Shown: piece by piece, positions 11,246-19,632 of the stretch
Layout of the letters: the number at the start of each line of letters is the position of its first letter
Position numbering within the stretch: position 1 is the stretch's first letter
Assembly (NCBI RefSeq): GCF_002101585.1
Contig: NZ_LQOT01000069.1
Coordinates: 62,001-126,000 of the forward strand
Length of the DNA: 64,000 nt
Origin: Mycolicibacter engbaekii
Lineage (GTDB): Bacteria; Actinomycetota; Actinomycetes; Mycobacteriales; Mycobacteriaceae
Direction: 5' to 3'
The notes under the pieces: generated by a model
Database searches by the model: none
Seen by the model: the letters and a program-made list of their open reading frames with translations, nothing else
What the model was told of the DNA's origin: nothing
Program-made: the position numbers and the translations under genes

Positions 11246-12403
11246 TCAGCCACCCGAATGCATAATGTCAGCTCCCGCCGGTACGGCACAGTCGTCGGGG
11301 TCCGCCAGCCACCCTTCGGGCAGGGTGACCTTGGCCGGCGACCCCTGGCGCCCGCGCGGCCCGGTCGCAGCGGCCGGGAAGGGGATGGATGCGTCCAGCT
11401 GCGTCAGCAGTTCGTCGAGCTGGGCCAGTGTGGTCACCAGCGCCAGCTCGCGCCGCAGCCCGGAGCCGGCCGGGAAGCCGTGCAGGTACCAGGCGATGTG
11501 CTTGCGGATCTCGCGCATGCCCTTGTCCTCGCCGAAATGCAGCGCCAGCAGCTGGCCGTGGCGGCGGATGATGTCGGCGACTTCGCCCAGCGTGGGCGGG
11601 GTCGGGGCCGGCCGGCCCGCGAAGGCCGCTGAGAGCTCGCCGAACAACCAGGGGCGTCCGAGGCAGCCGCGGCCGATGACCACACCGTCGCAGCCGGTGG
11701 CCGCCATCATGGCCAGCGCGTCGCCGGCTTCGAAGATGTCCCCGTTGCCCAGCACCGGTATCGAGCGCACCTGCGCCTTGAGTGCGGCGATCTGCTCCCA
11801 GTCCGCGGTGCCGGAGTACCGCTGCGCCGCGGTCCGGGCGTGCAGCGCCACAGCCGCGGCCCCTTCGGCCTCCGCGATACGCCCGGCGTCGAGATGGGTG
11901 TGGGTCGCGTCGTCGATCCCGATCCGGAACTTGACGGTCACCGGGATACCGGCGCCGGCGGCGCCCCGGACCGCCGCCGCGACGATCTTGCCGAACAGCC
12001 GACGCTTATAGGGCAGCGCCGACCCGCCGCCGAGACGCGTCACCTTAGGCACCGGGCAGCCGAAATTCATGTCGATGTGGTCGGCCAGGCCCTCCTCGGC
12101 GATCATCTTCGCCGCGGCGTAGGTGGTGTCGGGGTCCACGGTGTAGAGCTGCAGCGAACGGGGGGACTCGTCGGGCGCGAACGTCGTCATGTGCAGGGTG
12201 GCGGGGTGCCGCTCGACGAGTGCCCGCGCGGTCACCATCTCGCAGACGTAGAGCCCGCTGACCGTTCCGGCTCGGGACCTCTCGAGCTCTCGGCACAGCG
12301 TTCGGAAGGCCACGTTGGTCACGCCGGCCATCGGGGCCAGCACCACGGGGCTGGCCAACTCGATCGAGCCGATGCGCAGCGCGCGCCGCGCACCCGGGCG
12401 CAT
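11246..12403 (-). CDS. dus: tRNA-dihydrouridine synthase (DusB-like)
   Basis: A 385-residue FMN enzyme reducing uridines to dihydrouridine in the tRNA D-loop. The start of the TIM barrel reads SPVVLAPMAGVTN, the catalytic cysteine lies in NFGCPVPKVTRLGGG, and the FMN-phosphate site is in LGNGDI and VIGRGCLGRPWLF. ATG 12403 was chosen because homologues begin just before the RIGSIELASPVVLAP segment; the reading frame is open far upstream, but that part overlaps desA1 and is not credible. It is syntenic with Rv0823c and lies 41 bp after desA1. Confidence 0.9.
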   Translation of the reverse strand: MRPGARRALRIGSIELASPVVLAPMAGVTNVAFRTLCRELERSRAGTVSGLYVCEMVTARALVERHPATLHMTTFAPDESPRSLQLYTVDPDTTYAAAKMIAEEGLADHIDMNFGCPVPKVTRLGGGSALPYKRRLFGKIVAAAVRGAAGAGIPVTVKFRIGIDDATHTHLDAGRIAEAEGAAAVALHARTAAQRYSGTADWEQIAALKAQVRSIPVLGNGDIFEAGDALAMMAATGCDGVVIGRGCLGRPWLFGELSAAFAGRPAPTPPTLGEVADIIRRHGQLLALHFGEDKGMREIRKHIAWYLHGFPAGSGLRRELALVTTLAQLDELLTQLDASIPFPAAATGPRGRQGSPAKVTLPEGWLADPDDCAVPAGADIMHSGG

Positions 12404-12444
12404 GTCACCGCGTGCGGTAGGTGCCCCCGGGCCGCCGTTACCGA

Positions 12445-13446
12445 CTACGGTGCTGATGGCTCCAGCACCTTCTTGGCGGCGCGTTTCTCGGCCATCTTGG
12501 CCTCCCGCTCGAGCCGGCGCTGCTTGGCGGTCTCGAACTTGGCGCACGTCTCGTCCAGTTCGGCGACGATCTGGCCGATCTTGTCCTGGTAGCGGGCGGC
12601 TTCGCCGGTGAACTCGCGCTCGAGGATGCCCCACTTCTTCAGCACCGGCATCACCACGTCGTCGCGGTGAATGATCGGGTCGTAGACACCGCCGACGGCG
12701 ATGATCACGGCCTTGCGGCGGAACTCCGGCACCACGAAGCCGGGCATCTGGAAGTTGGCCAGCACGCGGTGCAGCGAGTACATCGCCCGATCCGGCGCGA
12801 TATCGAAGCCGACGGCGCTGAGGTCGCGGTAGAAGATCATGTGCAGGTTCTCGTCGTGCGAGATACGTGCGAGCATCTGGTCGGCGATCGGGTCGTTGCA
12901 CGCCCGGCCCGTGTTCCGGTGCGAGATCCGGGTCGCCAGTTCCTGGAAACTCACATAGACGACCGAGTCGAAGAGGCTCTCGGCGAACAGGTCGTCCTGG
13001 ACCTGGTGGTTCTGGCCGGGGCTGAAGCCGCGGTTGACGGTCTCCATCCGCAGGGTCTCCAGCTCGATCGGGTCGCAGTTGCGGGTCACCACGAGGTAGT
13101 CGCGCAGGGCGATGCCGTGCCGGTTCTCCTCAGCGGTCCAGCGGTTGACCCAGGTACCCCACGGGGCGTCCATGGTGAAGTTCATGGCGATCTCGCGGTG
13201 GTAGGACGGCAGGTTGTCCTCGGTCAGCAGGTTCTGCACCATCGCGGTCCGCGCCACTTCGGACAGCTTGGACTGCTCGGGGTCCCAGTCCTGGCCGCCG
13301 AGGGCGTAGTAGTTCTTCCCCTCCGACCAGGGCACGTAGTCGTGCGGGTTCCAGTCCTTGCTCATCGAGAGGTGTCGGTTGAGCAAGTCCTCCACGACCG
13401 GTTCGAGCTCGTGCAGCAACTCCAGGTCGGTCAATTCCCGTGCCAT
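12445..13446 (-). CDS. desA1: Acyl-[ACP] desaturase DesA1
   Basis: A 333-residue soluble diiron desaturase that acts on acyl carrier protein-bound acyl chains; in mycobacteria DesA1 is linked to mycolic acid desaturation. Both diiron motifs are present: EENRHG (about residue 107) and DENLH (about 195), together with the conserved SYHREIAMN segment. ATG 13446 has a GGGGAG ribosome site; an in-frame start nine codons upstream was rejected because family members begin just before LTDLELLHELEPV. It is syntenic with Rv0824c and marks the right border of the conserved block. Confidence 0.94.
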   Translation of the reverse strand: MARELTDLELLHELEPVVEDLLNRHLSMSKDWNPHDYVPWSEGKNYYALGGQDWDPEQSKLSEVARTAMVQNLLTEDNLPSYHREIAMNFTMDAPWGTWVNRWTAEENRHGIALRDYLVVTRNCDPIELETLRMETVNRGFSPGQNHQVQDDLFAESLFDSVVYVSFQELATRISHRNTGRACNDPIADQMLARISHDENLHMIFYRDLSAVGFDIAPDRAMYSLHRVLANFQMPGFVVPEFRRKAVIIAVGGVYDPIIHRDDVVMPVLKKWGILEREFTGEAARYQDKIGQIVAELDETCAKFETAKQRRLEREAKMAEKRAAKKVLEPSAP

Positions 13447-13476
13447 GCCAGCTCCCCAGGTATCTGTGTCCACTAG

Positions 13477-13513
13477 TTGCAGGCAATATATCTGTGTCTG
13501 ACGGTAGCATCAA
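13477..13513 (-). promoter_or_regulatory. desA1 promoter with overlapping palindrome
   Basis: Read on the minus strand, TTGATG (13513-13508) and TATATT (13490-13485) are separated by 17 bp, a near-consensus sigma-70-type promoter 39 bp before the desA1 start. The palindrome TTGCAGGCAA (13477-13486) begins in the -10 element and runs over the expected transcription start. A 10-bp direct repeat, tatctgtgtc, flanks it at 13461-13470 and 13489-13498. Repression of desA1 by the TetR protein MadR is known in mycobacteria; whether this is its operator cannot be told from sequence alone. Confidence 0.5.
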
Positions 13514-13553
13514 GTTTTCGCCGGGCGTGTTCCGGCGGGTATCGGGTGGGGTC

Positions 13554-14138
13554 CTACCGTTCTGCCTGCGTGCTGAGCATCATGTCGACGCAGAAGTCGA
13601 TGAATTGCGTGCGGTCGGCATCGAGGGTTCCGGCCAGATAGTTACTGAACAGGGCGGTCAGTGCCCCGATCAGGCCGGTGGCGACCATCTGCTGGAACGC
13701 CGGTTCGCTCCACTGGGTCAGAGTCCGCTGGACCATCGCGATGAACGTCGGCATCCACCTGGCCCCGGAGTGGGTCAGCACCGGCTCGCTCTCCGGGGCG
13801 AGCAACAGCACGCGGCCGCGCACCGGGTCGTCGACCATCAGGGACACGAAGCATTCCACGGCTTCGCGCGGCGTTCGGGTCGCCAGCAGCGCCGTCATCG
13901 CTCGGGTACACACGTCGTCGTAGACGCTGCGGACGAACTCGTCGCGGTCGGCGAAGCTCTCGTAGAAGTAGCGTTCAGTCAATCCGGCCGCGCGGCACGC
14001 CGAGCGGACGGTCAACGCGGGTCCCCGCTCGTCGCCGAGCAGCTGCACCCCCGCGGCGATGAATTCGTCTCGCCGCAGCGCTTGACGCTCTGCCAGCGGG
14101 ACCCCGGACCAGCGGTCCCGGCGTTGACCGGGGGGCAA
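13554..14138 (-). CDS. TetR/AcrR family transcriptional regulator
   Basis: A 194-residue regulator. The N-terminal helix-turn-helix spans about residues 23-65 (LTVRSACRAAGLTERYFYESFADRDEF), which fits the TetR DNA-binding domain; the C-terminal part is helical and unassigned. It starts at TTG 14138 with AGGAG six bases before it. It stands between desA1 (same strand) and the SDR-Rieske operon (divergent), so it could control either. A near-perfect palindrome is found 23 bp before its start. Confidence 0.87.
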   Translation of the reverse strand: MPPGQRRDRWSGVPLAERQALRRDEFIAAGVQLLGDERGPALTVRSACRAAGLTERYFYESFADRDEFVRSVYDDVCTRAMTALLATRTPREAVECFVSLMVDDPVRGRVLLLAPESEPVLTHSGARWMPTFIAMVQRTLTQWSEPAFQQMVATGLIGALTALFSNYLAGTLDADRTQFIDFCVDMMLSTQAER

Positions 14139-14160
14139 GTCGTCTCCTAGGGTTAATTCT

Positions 14161-14176
14161 GAAAACAGCTGTATTC
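14161..14176. promoter_or_regulatory. Candidate operator of the adjacent TetR gene
   Basis: GAAAACAGCTGTATTC is a 16-bp inverted repeat with one mismatched pair, centred on ACAGCTGT. It lies 23 bp upstream of the TTG start of the TetR gene, a usual position for autorepression. No second copy is seen in front of desA1. Confidence 0.4.
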
Positions 14177-14376
14177 AAAGTTGCCCACGCGGGGTGGGAA
14201 TCTCCAATCATGACCCATGGCCCACCCGGTCGTGGCGTGCAGGTAACCAGCATCACTGCCCGAGTCTCCAGGGCGCCCTTCCTGCCCTTGCCGCCCGTCC
14301 GGGGCGTGTCGACGGCCCCGTCCCGGCGACCGTGTTGGTCCAGACAATAAGGCCCGCTGCTCGGCGTGCGGCGCTC

Positions 14377-14445
14377 TTGACTCTGCGCTCGCTACTGCGG
14401 AATAGTGTTCTTCGGAAAAAAGAATGCCATATGTTGTCCGGACAA
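14377..14445 (+). promoter_or_regulatory. Candidate promoter and palindrome before the SDR-Rieske operon
   Basis: TTGACT (14377-14382) and AATAGT (14401-14406), 18 bp apart, form a plausible promoter reading into the SDR gene. Downstream, in the predicted leader, TTGTCCGGACAA (14434-14445) is a perfect 12-bp palindrome. It differs from both other palindromes of the island, so this operon may answer to a separate regulator. Confidence 0.4.
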
Positions 14446-14507
14446 ATCCGGGATCCCGGTGCGAGCCGGGGGCCGGGTTGCGGGTCTGTGCCAGGTGAAA
14501 GCGGGTC

Positions 14508-15383
14508 ATGGCCGATCACTCCACTCCTCCCACCCTGCCGAGTGGCCTCCTGAGCCTGACCGGCCGGATCGTGGTGGTCTCGGGCGCCGGGGGCGGTGGT
14601 ATCGGCACGGCGGTGGTCGCGATGGCCGCGCAAGCCGGCGCGACCGTGATCGCGGTGAGTCGCTCGCGGGACAATCTCGACGAGCACATCGCGCCGCTGG
14701 CCGACCGGGGTCTTTCCGTGCTGCCGGTGGCTGCCGACGCGTCGACCGACGAGGGTGTTGCCGCGGTGCTGGATGCCGCGCGCCGCGCCGACGGCCGGCT
14801 CTACGGACTGGTCAACGTCGCCGGGGGAGCCGAGCCGTCGACCTGGATGCCTTCGACCAGGGTGGACCGCGCCGACTGGCGCCAGATCTTCACACACAAC
14901 CTGGAGACCGCCTTCTTCATGAGCAGCGCGGTCGCGAGGGAGTTGGTGGCCGCGCAGCTGCCCGGCTCGATCGTGTCGATCTCCTCGATCAGCGGGATGA
15001 ACACCGCGCCGTTCCACATCGCCTACGGCACCGCCAAGGCTGCCATCGTCGCGATGACCCGCACCATGGCCGTGGAGTTGGCCGCGGCGGGAATCCGGGT
15101 CAACGCGGTGGCGCCCGGCGTCACCAACACGGCCGCCTCGGCCGCCTACGTCGATGAGGATCCGGATCGTGACCTGCGGGCGATCGCCATGGGGCGGCGC
15201 GGGCGGCCCGAGGAACAGGCCGGGCCCATCGTGTTTCTGCTGTCCGACCTGGCCGGCTACATCACGGGGCAGACCTTGCTCGTCGACGGCGGCCTCAACC
15301 TCAAATGGAGTCACCTCGATGCCGACAACACCTCGTTGTTCCTCAAAGACGACACCTTCCGTGCGGCGATAAGGAGGATGTGA
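14508..15383 (+). CDS. Short-chain dehydrogenase/reductase
   Basis: A 291-residue classical SDR. The cofactor site SGAGGGGIG lies near residue 26, NVAGG (the NAG motif) near 104, the catalytic serine in SISSISG and the YGTAK tyrosine-lysine pair near 170. It should oxidise or reduce an alcohol/ketone with NAD(P); the substrate is unknown. It is the first gene of a five-gene run and ends ATGTGATG, sharing bases with the start of the Rieske oxygenase, so the two are translationally coupled. Confidence 0.9.
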   Translation: MADHSTPPTLPSGLLSLTGRIVVVSGAGGGGIGTAVVAMAAQAGATVIAVSRSRDNLDEHIAPLADRGLSVLPVAADASTDEGVAAVLDAARRADGRLYGLVNVAGGAEPSTWMPSTRVDRADWRQIFTHNLETAFFMSSAVARELVAAQLPGSIVSISSISGMNTAPFHIAYGTAKAAIVAMTRTMAVELAAAGIRVNAVAPGVTNTAASAAYVDEDPDRDLRAIAMGRRGRPEEQAGPIVFLLSDLAGYITGQTLLVDGGLNLKWSHLDADNTSLFLKDDTFRAAIRRM

Positions 15384-16765
15384 TGACCGATCCGGTCAAG
15401 GAGCCGGCCGAAGAGCTGGCCGACCCGGTCACGATCGGCGTCGAGGCCTACACGTCGCAGCACTACGCCCGCGCCGAACGAGACAAGTTGTGGCGCAAGG
15501 TATGGCAGCAGGTCGGCCGGGTCGAAGAGTTGCCGGAGGTGGGCAGTTACCTCACCTATGACATCCTCGACGATTCGATCCTCGTCGTCCGTACCGGACC
15601 CGACGAGTTTCACGCTCACCACAACGTCTGCATGCACCGTGGCCGCCGCTTGGTCGACACCCCCGCCGGGGCAAAGAACGCCTGTGCGCGCACCCGCAAG
15701 TCGTTCGTCTGCGGATTCCACGGCTGGACCTACGGACTCGACGGGGCCTGCACCCACATTCGTGAACAGGACGACTGGCAGGGCACGCTGACACCCGCCA
15801 ACACCCACCTGGGTTCGGTGCGGGTCGACACCTGGGGCGGCTGGCTGTGGATCAACATGGATCCCGACGGCGAATCGCTGGCCGACTACCTGTATCCGGC
15901 CGCCAAGGTCCTCGAGCCGTTCGGTCTGGAGAACATGCGCTACAAGTGGCGCAGATGGCTGGAGTTCGACTGCAATTGGAAGGTCGCCATGGAGGCCTTC
16001 AACGAGACCTACCACGTCTATACAACCCATCCGGAGTTCAACAAGTTCGGTGAGTTCAAGGGCTGGGCGCGGGTGCAGGGCAAGCACAGCAACCTCGGTT
16101 ACGACGCGCCCGACGATCTGGAGGCGACCAAGTCCAAGATTCGGCTGGGGACCGGCGCCGATCCGCGGGTGTCGACCGCGGAGATGCAGGTCTACACCAT
16201 GGAGGAGACCAACGCCACCACCACCGCAACCCTGGTGAACGCTGCCAAGCGACTGGTCGATGAGCTGCCCGAGGGCACGCCGGCCGACAAGGTCCTCGAA
16301 CACTGGCTCGTGTCGGCGCGCCGCGACGACGCCGCCCGCGGGGTCATCTGGCCGACGATTCCCGCCGACGTGCTCGGTCAGGCCGGCACCGCCTGGCAGA
16401 TCTTCCCGAACTTCCAGATCGGCCAGGGGCTCACCAGCGCCCTGTGCTACAGCGCGCGGCCGCACCCCAGCTACAACCCCGACAAGTGCATCTTCGAAGT
16501 CTCGGTGTTCGAACTCTTTCCCAAAGGCGAAGAACCGCAGACGGAATGGGAGTACACGCCGGTGGGCGACCCGGGCTGGCGCTCGGTTCTCCCACAGGAC
16601 TTCTCCAACATGGCAGCGGTGCAGCAGGGGATGAAATCCCTCGGCTATCCCGGCGCCAAACCCAACCCCTACCGGGAGCGCGCCATCGTCAACCTGCACC
16701 ACCAGCTGTCGAAATACATGGGCGACGGTGCGCCTCAAGAAATCCCGACAGGAACTGATCGATGA
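15383..16765 (+). CDS. Rieske non-heme iron oxygenase, large subunit
   Basis: A 460-residue ring-hydroxylating-type oxygenase. The Rieske [2Fe-2S] ligands are CMHRGR and, after an insert of about 20 residues, CGFHGW. The mononuclear iron site follows in NETYHVYTTHPEF (two histidines) with a further acidic ligand expected near the C-terminus. It starts at ATG 15383 with a perfect AAGGAGG at 15371-15377. No small beta subunit is next to it, so it is likely an alpha-only oxygenase fed by an unlinked reductase such as the one at 21.1-22.1 kb. The substrate is unknown. Confidence 0.9.
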   Translation: MTDPVKEPAEELADPVTIGVEAYTSQHYARAERDKLWRKVWQQVGRVEELPEVGSYLTYDILDDSILVVRTGPDEFHAHHNVCMHRGRRLVDTPAGAKNACARTRKSFVCGFHGWTYGLDGACTHIREQDDWQGTLTPANTHLGSVRVDTWGGWLWINMDPDGESLADYLYPAAKVLEPFGLENMRYKWRRWLEFDCNWKVAMEAFNETYHVYTTHPEFNKFGEFKGWARVQGKHSNLGYDAPDDLEATKSKIRLGTGADPRVSTAEMQVYTMEETNATTTATLVNAAKRLVDELPEGTPADKVLEHWLVSARRDDAARGVIWPTIPADVLGQAGTAWQIFPNFQIGQGLTSALCYSARPHPSYNPDKCIFEVSVFELFPKGEEPQTEWEYTPVGDPGWRSVLPQDFSNMAAVQQGMKSLGYPGAKPNPYRERAIVNLHHQLSKYMGDGAPQEIPTGTDR

Positions 16766-18606
16766 CGAACTGCTCGCCTACCGAAACCCCCGACGACTTC
16801 GACATCGAGGCGATGCGGCGCAAGTACGCCGCCGAACGCGCCAAACGCGTTCGTTCCGACGGTGCCCAGCAGTACCTCGAACTCAAGAATGACTTCGTGG
16901 AGTTCGCCGAGGACGATCCCCACACCGAGGTGACCCCGCGTGACCCCATCGATGCCGATATCGAGGTCGTCGTCCTCGGCGGGGGCATCTCCGGGCTGCT
17001 CGCCGGCGCCTACCTGAAGAAGGCAGGCGTTCCCGAGGTGCGGATCATCGAGATGGGCGGCGACTTCGGCGGTGTCTGGTACTGGAACCGGTTCCCCGGA
17101 ATCCAGTGCGACAACGACGCGTATTGCTACATCCCGATGCTCGAAGAGCTCGACTTCATCCCGTCCAAGAAATTCGCCGACGGCGCCGAGATCTTTCAGC
17201 ACTGCCAGAACATCGGAAAGCACTTCGGCCTCTATGACGGGGCGATCTTCTCGACCCAGGTGCGCACCGCCCGCTGGGACGAGGAGATCAAGCGCTGGCG
17301 GCTGACGACCAATCGGGGCGACGACCTGCGGGCGCGTTTCGTGGTGATGGCACAGGGCTCCTACAACCGGCCCAAGTTTCCCGGGATCGAGGGAATCAAG
17401 GACTTCATGCAGGCGGGTGGCCACGTCTTCCACTCGGCACGCTGGGATTACGACTACACCGGCGGCGACGCGAGCGGCGGCCTGCACAAGCTGGCGGACA
17501 AACGCGTGGCGCTGGTGGGCACCGGTGCGACAGGTGTGCAGCTGGTCCCGCACCTGGGGCGGGATGCCAAGCACCTCTACGTTTTTCAGCGCACCCCGTC
17601 GTCGGTCGATTTTCGTGGCAACGAGCCCACCGACCCGCAGTGGGTCGCGTCGCTGCAACCGGGCTGGCAGGCCGAACGCAAGCGCAACTTCCACCGCTGG
17701 TCGCCGTTCGAAGGCGTGGTATTCGACGCCCCCGATATGGTGTGCGACTTCTGGACCGAGTTGGGGCGCAACCTGACCGCTCGCATCGGCGCCTGCCCCG
17801 ACCCGACGGCTCTGGGCGTCGAGGAGATCATGGCGATGCGGGAGGAGGAGGACTACAAGATCATGGAGCGGCTGCGCCGCCGCATCGACGGGATCGTCGA
17901 GGATCCGCAGACCGCTGAGGCGCTGAAGCCCTATTACCGATTCATGTGTAAGCGTCCGACCTCCAGCGACACCTACCTGCCCGCGTTCAATCGGCCCAAC
18001 GTCACCCTGGTCGACGTGGCTGAATCCAAGGGCGTCGACAAGCTCACCGAGAAGGGCATTGTCGCGGGTGGCGTCGAGTACGAAGTCGACTGCGTCATCT
18101 TCGCCAGCGGGTTCGAGATATCCACGGAGATCAGCCGTCGGTATGCGATCGACGTCATCGAGGGCCGCGGCGGGGTATCGCTGTTCGACCACTGGCGCGA
18201 CGGGTACCAGACCCTGCACGGGATGACCAGTCGCGGGTTCCCCAATCAGTTCCACACCGGGTTCATCCAGGGCGGCGTGTCGGCCAACACCACCGCGATG
18301 TTCGAGCAGCAGGCCGAGCACATCGCCTACATCATCGCCGAGGCTCTCAAACGGAAGGCGACGGTCGTCGAGCCCAGTCAGGAGGGCCAGACCGCCTGGG
18401 TCAACACCATCCGAGAACTGGCCTTCGACAACTCGGCATTCGACTTGTCCTGCACGCCAGGTTATTACAACAACGAGGGCCGCGGATTCGGCGATGCCAG
18501 CCGCTCGTTCCTCGGTGAGGTCTACTCGCCGGGCTTCTACGCCTTCGACGACCTGCTGAGGCAGTGGCGCGACGCCGGTGACCTGGAGGGTCTGGAACTG
18601 CGATGA
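16762..18606 (+). CDS. FAD-dependent monooxygenase, Baeyer-Villiger type
   Basis: A 614-residue flavoprotein monooxygenase. It has an N-terminal extension of about 70 residues, a FAD Rossmann motif LGGGISGLLAGAYL (about residue 73), the GGVWYWNRFPG segment typical of Baeyer-Villiger monooxygenases, and a second NADPH motif VGTGATGVQLVPHLG (about 254). The fingerprint FxGxxxHxxxW(P/D) reads AGGHVFHSARWD, so the first Phe is Ala and the rest is kept. Such enzymes insert oxygen next to a ketone to make an ester or lactone, which fits a ring-opening step after the neighbouring alcohol dehydrogenase. ATG 16762 overlaps the Rieske gene by four bases. Confidence 0.88.
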   Translation: MTNCSPTETPDDFDIEAMRRKYAAERAKRVRSDGAQQYLELKNDFVEFAEDDPHTEVTPRDPIDADIEVVVLGGGISGLLAGAYLKKAGVPEVRIIEMGGDFGGVWYWNRFPGIQCDNDAYCYIPMLEELDFIPSKKFADGAEIFQHCQNIGKHFGLYDGAIFSTQVRTARWDEEIKRWRLTTNRGDDLRARFVVMAQGSYNRPKFPGIEGIKDFMQAGGHVFHSARWDYDYTGGDASGGLHKLADKRVALVGTGATGVQLVPHLGRDAKHLYVFQRTPSSVDFRGNEPTDPQWVASLQPGWQAERKRNFHRWSPFEGVVFDAPDMVCDFWTELGRNLTARIGACPDPTALGVEEIMAMREEEDYKIMERLRRRIDGIVEDPQTAEALKPYYRFMCKRPTSSDTYLPAFNRPNVTLVDVAESKGVDKLTEKGIVAGGVEYEVDCVIFASGFEISTEISRRYAIDVIEGRGGVSLFDHWRDGYQTLHGMTSRGFPNQFHTGFIQGGVSANTTAMFEQQAEHIAYIIAEALKRKATVVEPSQEGQTAWVNTIRELAFDNSAFDLSCTPGYYNNEGRGFGDASRSFLGEVYSPGFYAFDDLLRQWRDAGDLEGLELR

Positions 18607-18655
18607 CGACCCCAACGACGTTGCCGATACGAAATCTGCGTGAGGAACCCGTCGG

Positions 18656-19615
18656 TTGAGCGCACCATATCCGTTGCGCTTCGACGGCCGGGTCGCCGTC
18701 GTGACCGGCGCCGGGCGGGGACTGGGCCGCGCCTATGCGCAACTGCTGGCGCAGCGCGGTGCGGCCGTCGTGGTGAACGACACCGGTGCCGACCTGACTG
18801 GTGACGGCGTGGGCGATGACACGGCCGAGCGCGTCGTGGCCGAGATTCGCGCCGCCGGCGGCGACGCGGTGGCCTGTACCGCCTCGGTCGCCACGGCCGA
18901 AGGGGGCGCGGCGATCATCGCGGCAGCACAGCAGCACTACGGCCGCGTCGACATCGTGATCCACAACGCCGGCAACGTCCGGCGGGCCGCATTGCGGCAG
19001 ATGAGCGCCGCCGACTTCGACGCGGTCCTCGACGTGCACCTGCGCGGAGCGTTCCATGTGGTGCGGGCGGCCTTCCCGGCGATGTGTGACGCACGATACG
19101 GTCGCATTGTGTTGACCTCGTCGATCGGCGGACTCTACGGCAACGCCGACGTGGCCAATTACGCGGCGGCCAAGGCCGGCGTGCTCGGGCTGAGCAACGT
19201 CGCGGCGCTGGAAGGCGCAGCCCACGGCGTCCGGTGCAACGTGGTGGTCCCCGCGGCGGTCACCCGGATGGCCGAGGGGATCGACACCTCCGGCTATCCG
19301 CCGATGCAGCCCGAACTGGTCGCGCCGGTGGTCGCCTGGCTCGCCCACGAATCCTGTTCGATCACCGGAGAAGCACTGATCGCGCTGGCCGGGCGGGTGG
19401 CACGGGCCGCGTTGGTGGAAAGCCCTGGGGTGTACCAACCGTCCTGGACGATCGAGGACGTCGGGGCGCGCATCGCAGAGATCCGCGACGTCGCCGACCC
19501 GGTGCTCTTCCCCGTGGTGCCCGACGGGCACGCCGCGCACATCCGGTACAGCTTCGGGATGGCCCAGACCGATCAAGCAACGCAGAACCCGCCCCATGCC
19601 GAGAAAACCCAGTAG
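18656..19615 (+). CDS. Short-chain dehydrogenase, hydroxyacyl-CoA dehydrogenase (MFE-2) type
   Basis: A 319-residue SDR with TGAGRGLGRAYA (about residue 18) followed by VVVNDTGADLTGDG, the nucleotide loop seen in the dehydrogenase part of peroxisomal multifunctional enzyme type 2 and 17beta-HSD4. HNAGNVRR, SSIGGLYG and the YAAAK catalytic pair are present. This subtype usually oxidises 3-hydroxyacyl-CoA thioesters in (R)-specific beta-oxidation, so a beta-oxidation role is more likely than simple alcohol oxidation. It starts at TTG 18656 with GAGGAA upstream. Confidence 0.85.
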   Translation: MSAPYPLRFDGRVAVVTGAGRGLGRAYAQLLAQRGAAVVVNDTGADLTGDGVGDDTAERVVAEIRAAGGDAVACTASVATAEGGAAIIAAAQQHYGRVDIVIHNAGNVRRAALRQMSAADFDAVLDVHLRGAFHVVRAAFPAMCDARYGRIVLTSSIGGLYGNADVANYAAAKAGVLGLSNVAALEGAAHGVRCNVVVPAAVTRMAEGIDTSGYPPMQPELVAPVVAWLAHESCSITGEALIALAGRVARAALVESPGVYQPSWTIEDVGARIAEIRDVADPVLFPVVPDGHAAHIRYSFGMAQTDQATQNPPHAEKTQ

Positions 19616-19632
19616 TCGAAGGAGTCTTTAAG

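Larger units (their letters stand above)
14139..14507. other. 369-bp divergent intergenic region
   Basis: No gene is recognised here. The region lies between the divergent TetR gene and the SDR gene and holds the two palindromes and the promoter listed separately. It marks the border between the conserved mycobacterial block on the left and the catabolic island on the right. No tRNA gene, integrase or attachment-site repeat is visible that would explain an insertion. Confidence 0.6.

Noticed and set aside
12404-12901. N-terminal extension of the dus frame into desA1
   Set aside because: The extra residues lie inside desA1 in another frame and are Arg-rich; the fold of Dus starts after ATG 12403.
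16735-18615. Minus-strand open frame (626 codons) opposite the Baeyer-Villiger-type gene
   Set aside because: It mirrors the real gene almost exactly; codon-position GC bias keeps the antisense frame open. No family features.
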